DNA of 64,000 bases from Glandiceps talaboti (taxonomy: Eukaryota; Hemichordata; Enteropneusta; Spengelidae): the NCBI RefSeq assembly GCF_964340395.1, contig NC_135549.1, positions 12,766,842 through 12,830,841 of the forward strand, in the 5' to 3' direction. A model generated the notes under the pieces. The model made no database searches, had not been told where the DNA came from, and worked only from the letters and a program-made list of their open reading frames with translations. Both the position numbers and the translations under genes were made by a program. Shown here in pieces: positions 63,654 through 64,000 of this stretch. Position 1 is the first letter of the stretch. The number at the start of each line of letters is the position of its first letter.

Positions 63654-64000
63654 GAGGAAACCGCTATTTTACCATCAGCTATGTTACAAAGCTATTGGAA
63701 GACAAACACGTTATGAAAAGTCGAGGAAACCGCTATTTTACCATCCATCAGCTATGTTACACAGCCATTGGAAGACAAACACGTTATGAAAAGTCGAGGA
63801 CACCGCTATTTTACCATCAGCTATGTTACAAAGCTATTGGAAGACAAACACGTTATGAAAAGTCGAGGAAACCGCTATTTTACCATCAGCTATGTTACAA
63901 AGCTATTGGAAGACAAACACGTTATGAAAAGTCGAGGACACCGCTATTTTACCATCAGCTATGTTACACAGCCATTGGAAGACAAACACGTTATGAAAAG
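63654..64000 (+). repeat. 69-bp minisatellite reaching the window edge
   Basis: Five units start at 63654, 63723, 63796, 63865 and 63934. Periods are 69 bp, except 73 bp for the second unit, which has a 4-bp insertion (CATC). Differences are few (GGAAACC/GGACACC, AAAGCT/CACAGC). One plus-strand frame is open through each unit, and 69 is a multiple of three. It continues beyond the window. Confidence 0.92.

Overview
The window is genomic DNA from an invertebrate animal. Genes are cut into short exons with canonical GT-AG introns, and long intergenic and intronic stretches are AT-rich and full of microsatellites, minisatellites, tRNA-type SINEs, foldback (MITE-like) elements and decayed LINE copies. 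No rRNA, tRNA gene, operon, CRISPR array or prokaryotic signal is seen. The gene content (SLMAP, Egalitarian/EXD1-like exonucleases, an Ariadne-like RBR ligase, a light-chain amino acid transporter, a somatomedin-B plus family-B 7TM receptor) and the repeat style suggest a marine invertebrate such as a hemichordate, other non-vertebrate deuterostome, or lophotrochozoan. I cannot fix the phylum from sequence alone.

Layout. 1-2.4 kb: first coding exon and part of intron 1 of SLMAP (minus). 3.8-9.9 kb: a nearly identical inverted repeat (arms about 570 bp, spacer about 5 kb) carrying an exon-like ORF; one arm connects to a plausible terminal exon and poly(A) signal on the plus strand. 10.8-24.8 kb: two tandem plus-strand paralogues of a DEDDy 3'-5' exonuclease of the EXD1/Egalitarian type, 336 and 326 aa, with intact catalytic residues. 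27.2-34.8 kb: a complete 12-coding-exon minus-strand RBR E3 ubiquitin ligase (about 1035 aa) whose RING2 keeps the catalytic Cys but lacks the usual neighbouring His and Glu. 40.0-49.2 kb: a complete 10-exon SLC7-type amino acid transporter (502 aa) including a 45-nt micro-exon, with a broken CR1/L2-like LINE in intron 3. 56.5-59.8 kb: a two-exon minus-strand receptor (996 aa). 63.65 kb to the end: a 69-bp minisatellite.

I rebuilt the intron-exon structures by hand, checking acceptor and donor dinucleotides and codon phase at every junction. The five main genes close in frame from start to stop, apart from SLMAP, which leaves the window. The genes are unrelated in function as far as I can tell and are not an operon or obvious cluster; the only local family is the exonuclease pair.

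The most unusual signals are (1) the non-canonical RING2 active site; (2) the tandem exonuclease pair, with an intron difference and a duplicated, split 3' end; (3) two places where an exon end plus its splice donor has been copied downstream, once as a tandem array of about five; (4) two short palindromic elements flanked by perfect 9-10 bp direct repeats, which look like Mutator-type foldback MITEs; (5) a SINE inserted inside a foldback element with a clear 6-bp target duplication; (6) the large inverted repeat at 3.8/9.3 kb; and (7) an intronic 60-nt hairpin of miRNA-precursor size. I did not find one coherent new multi-gene system.
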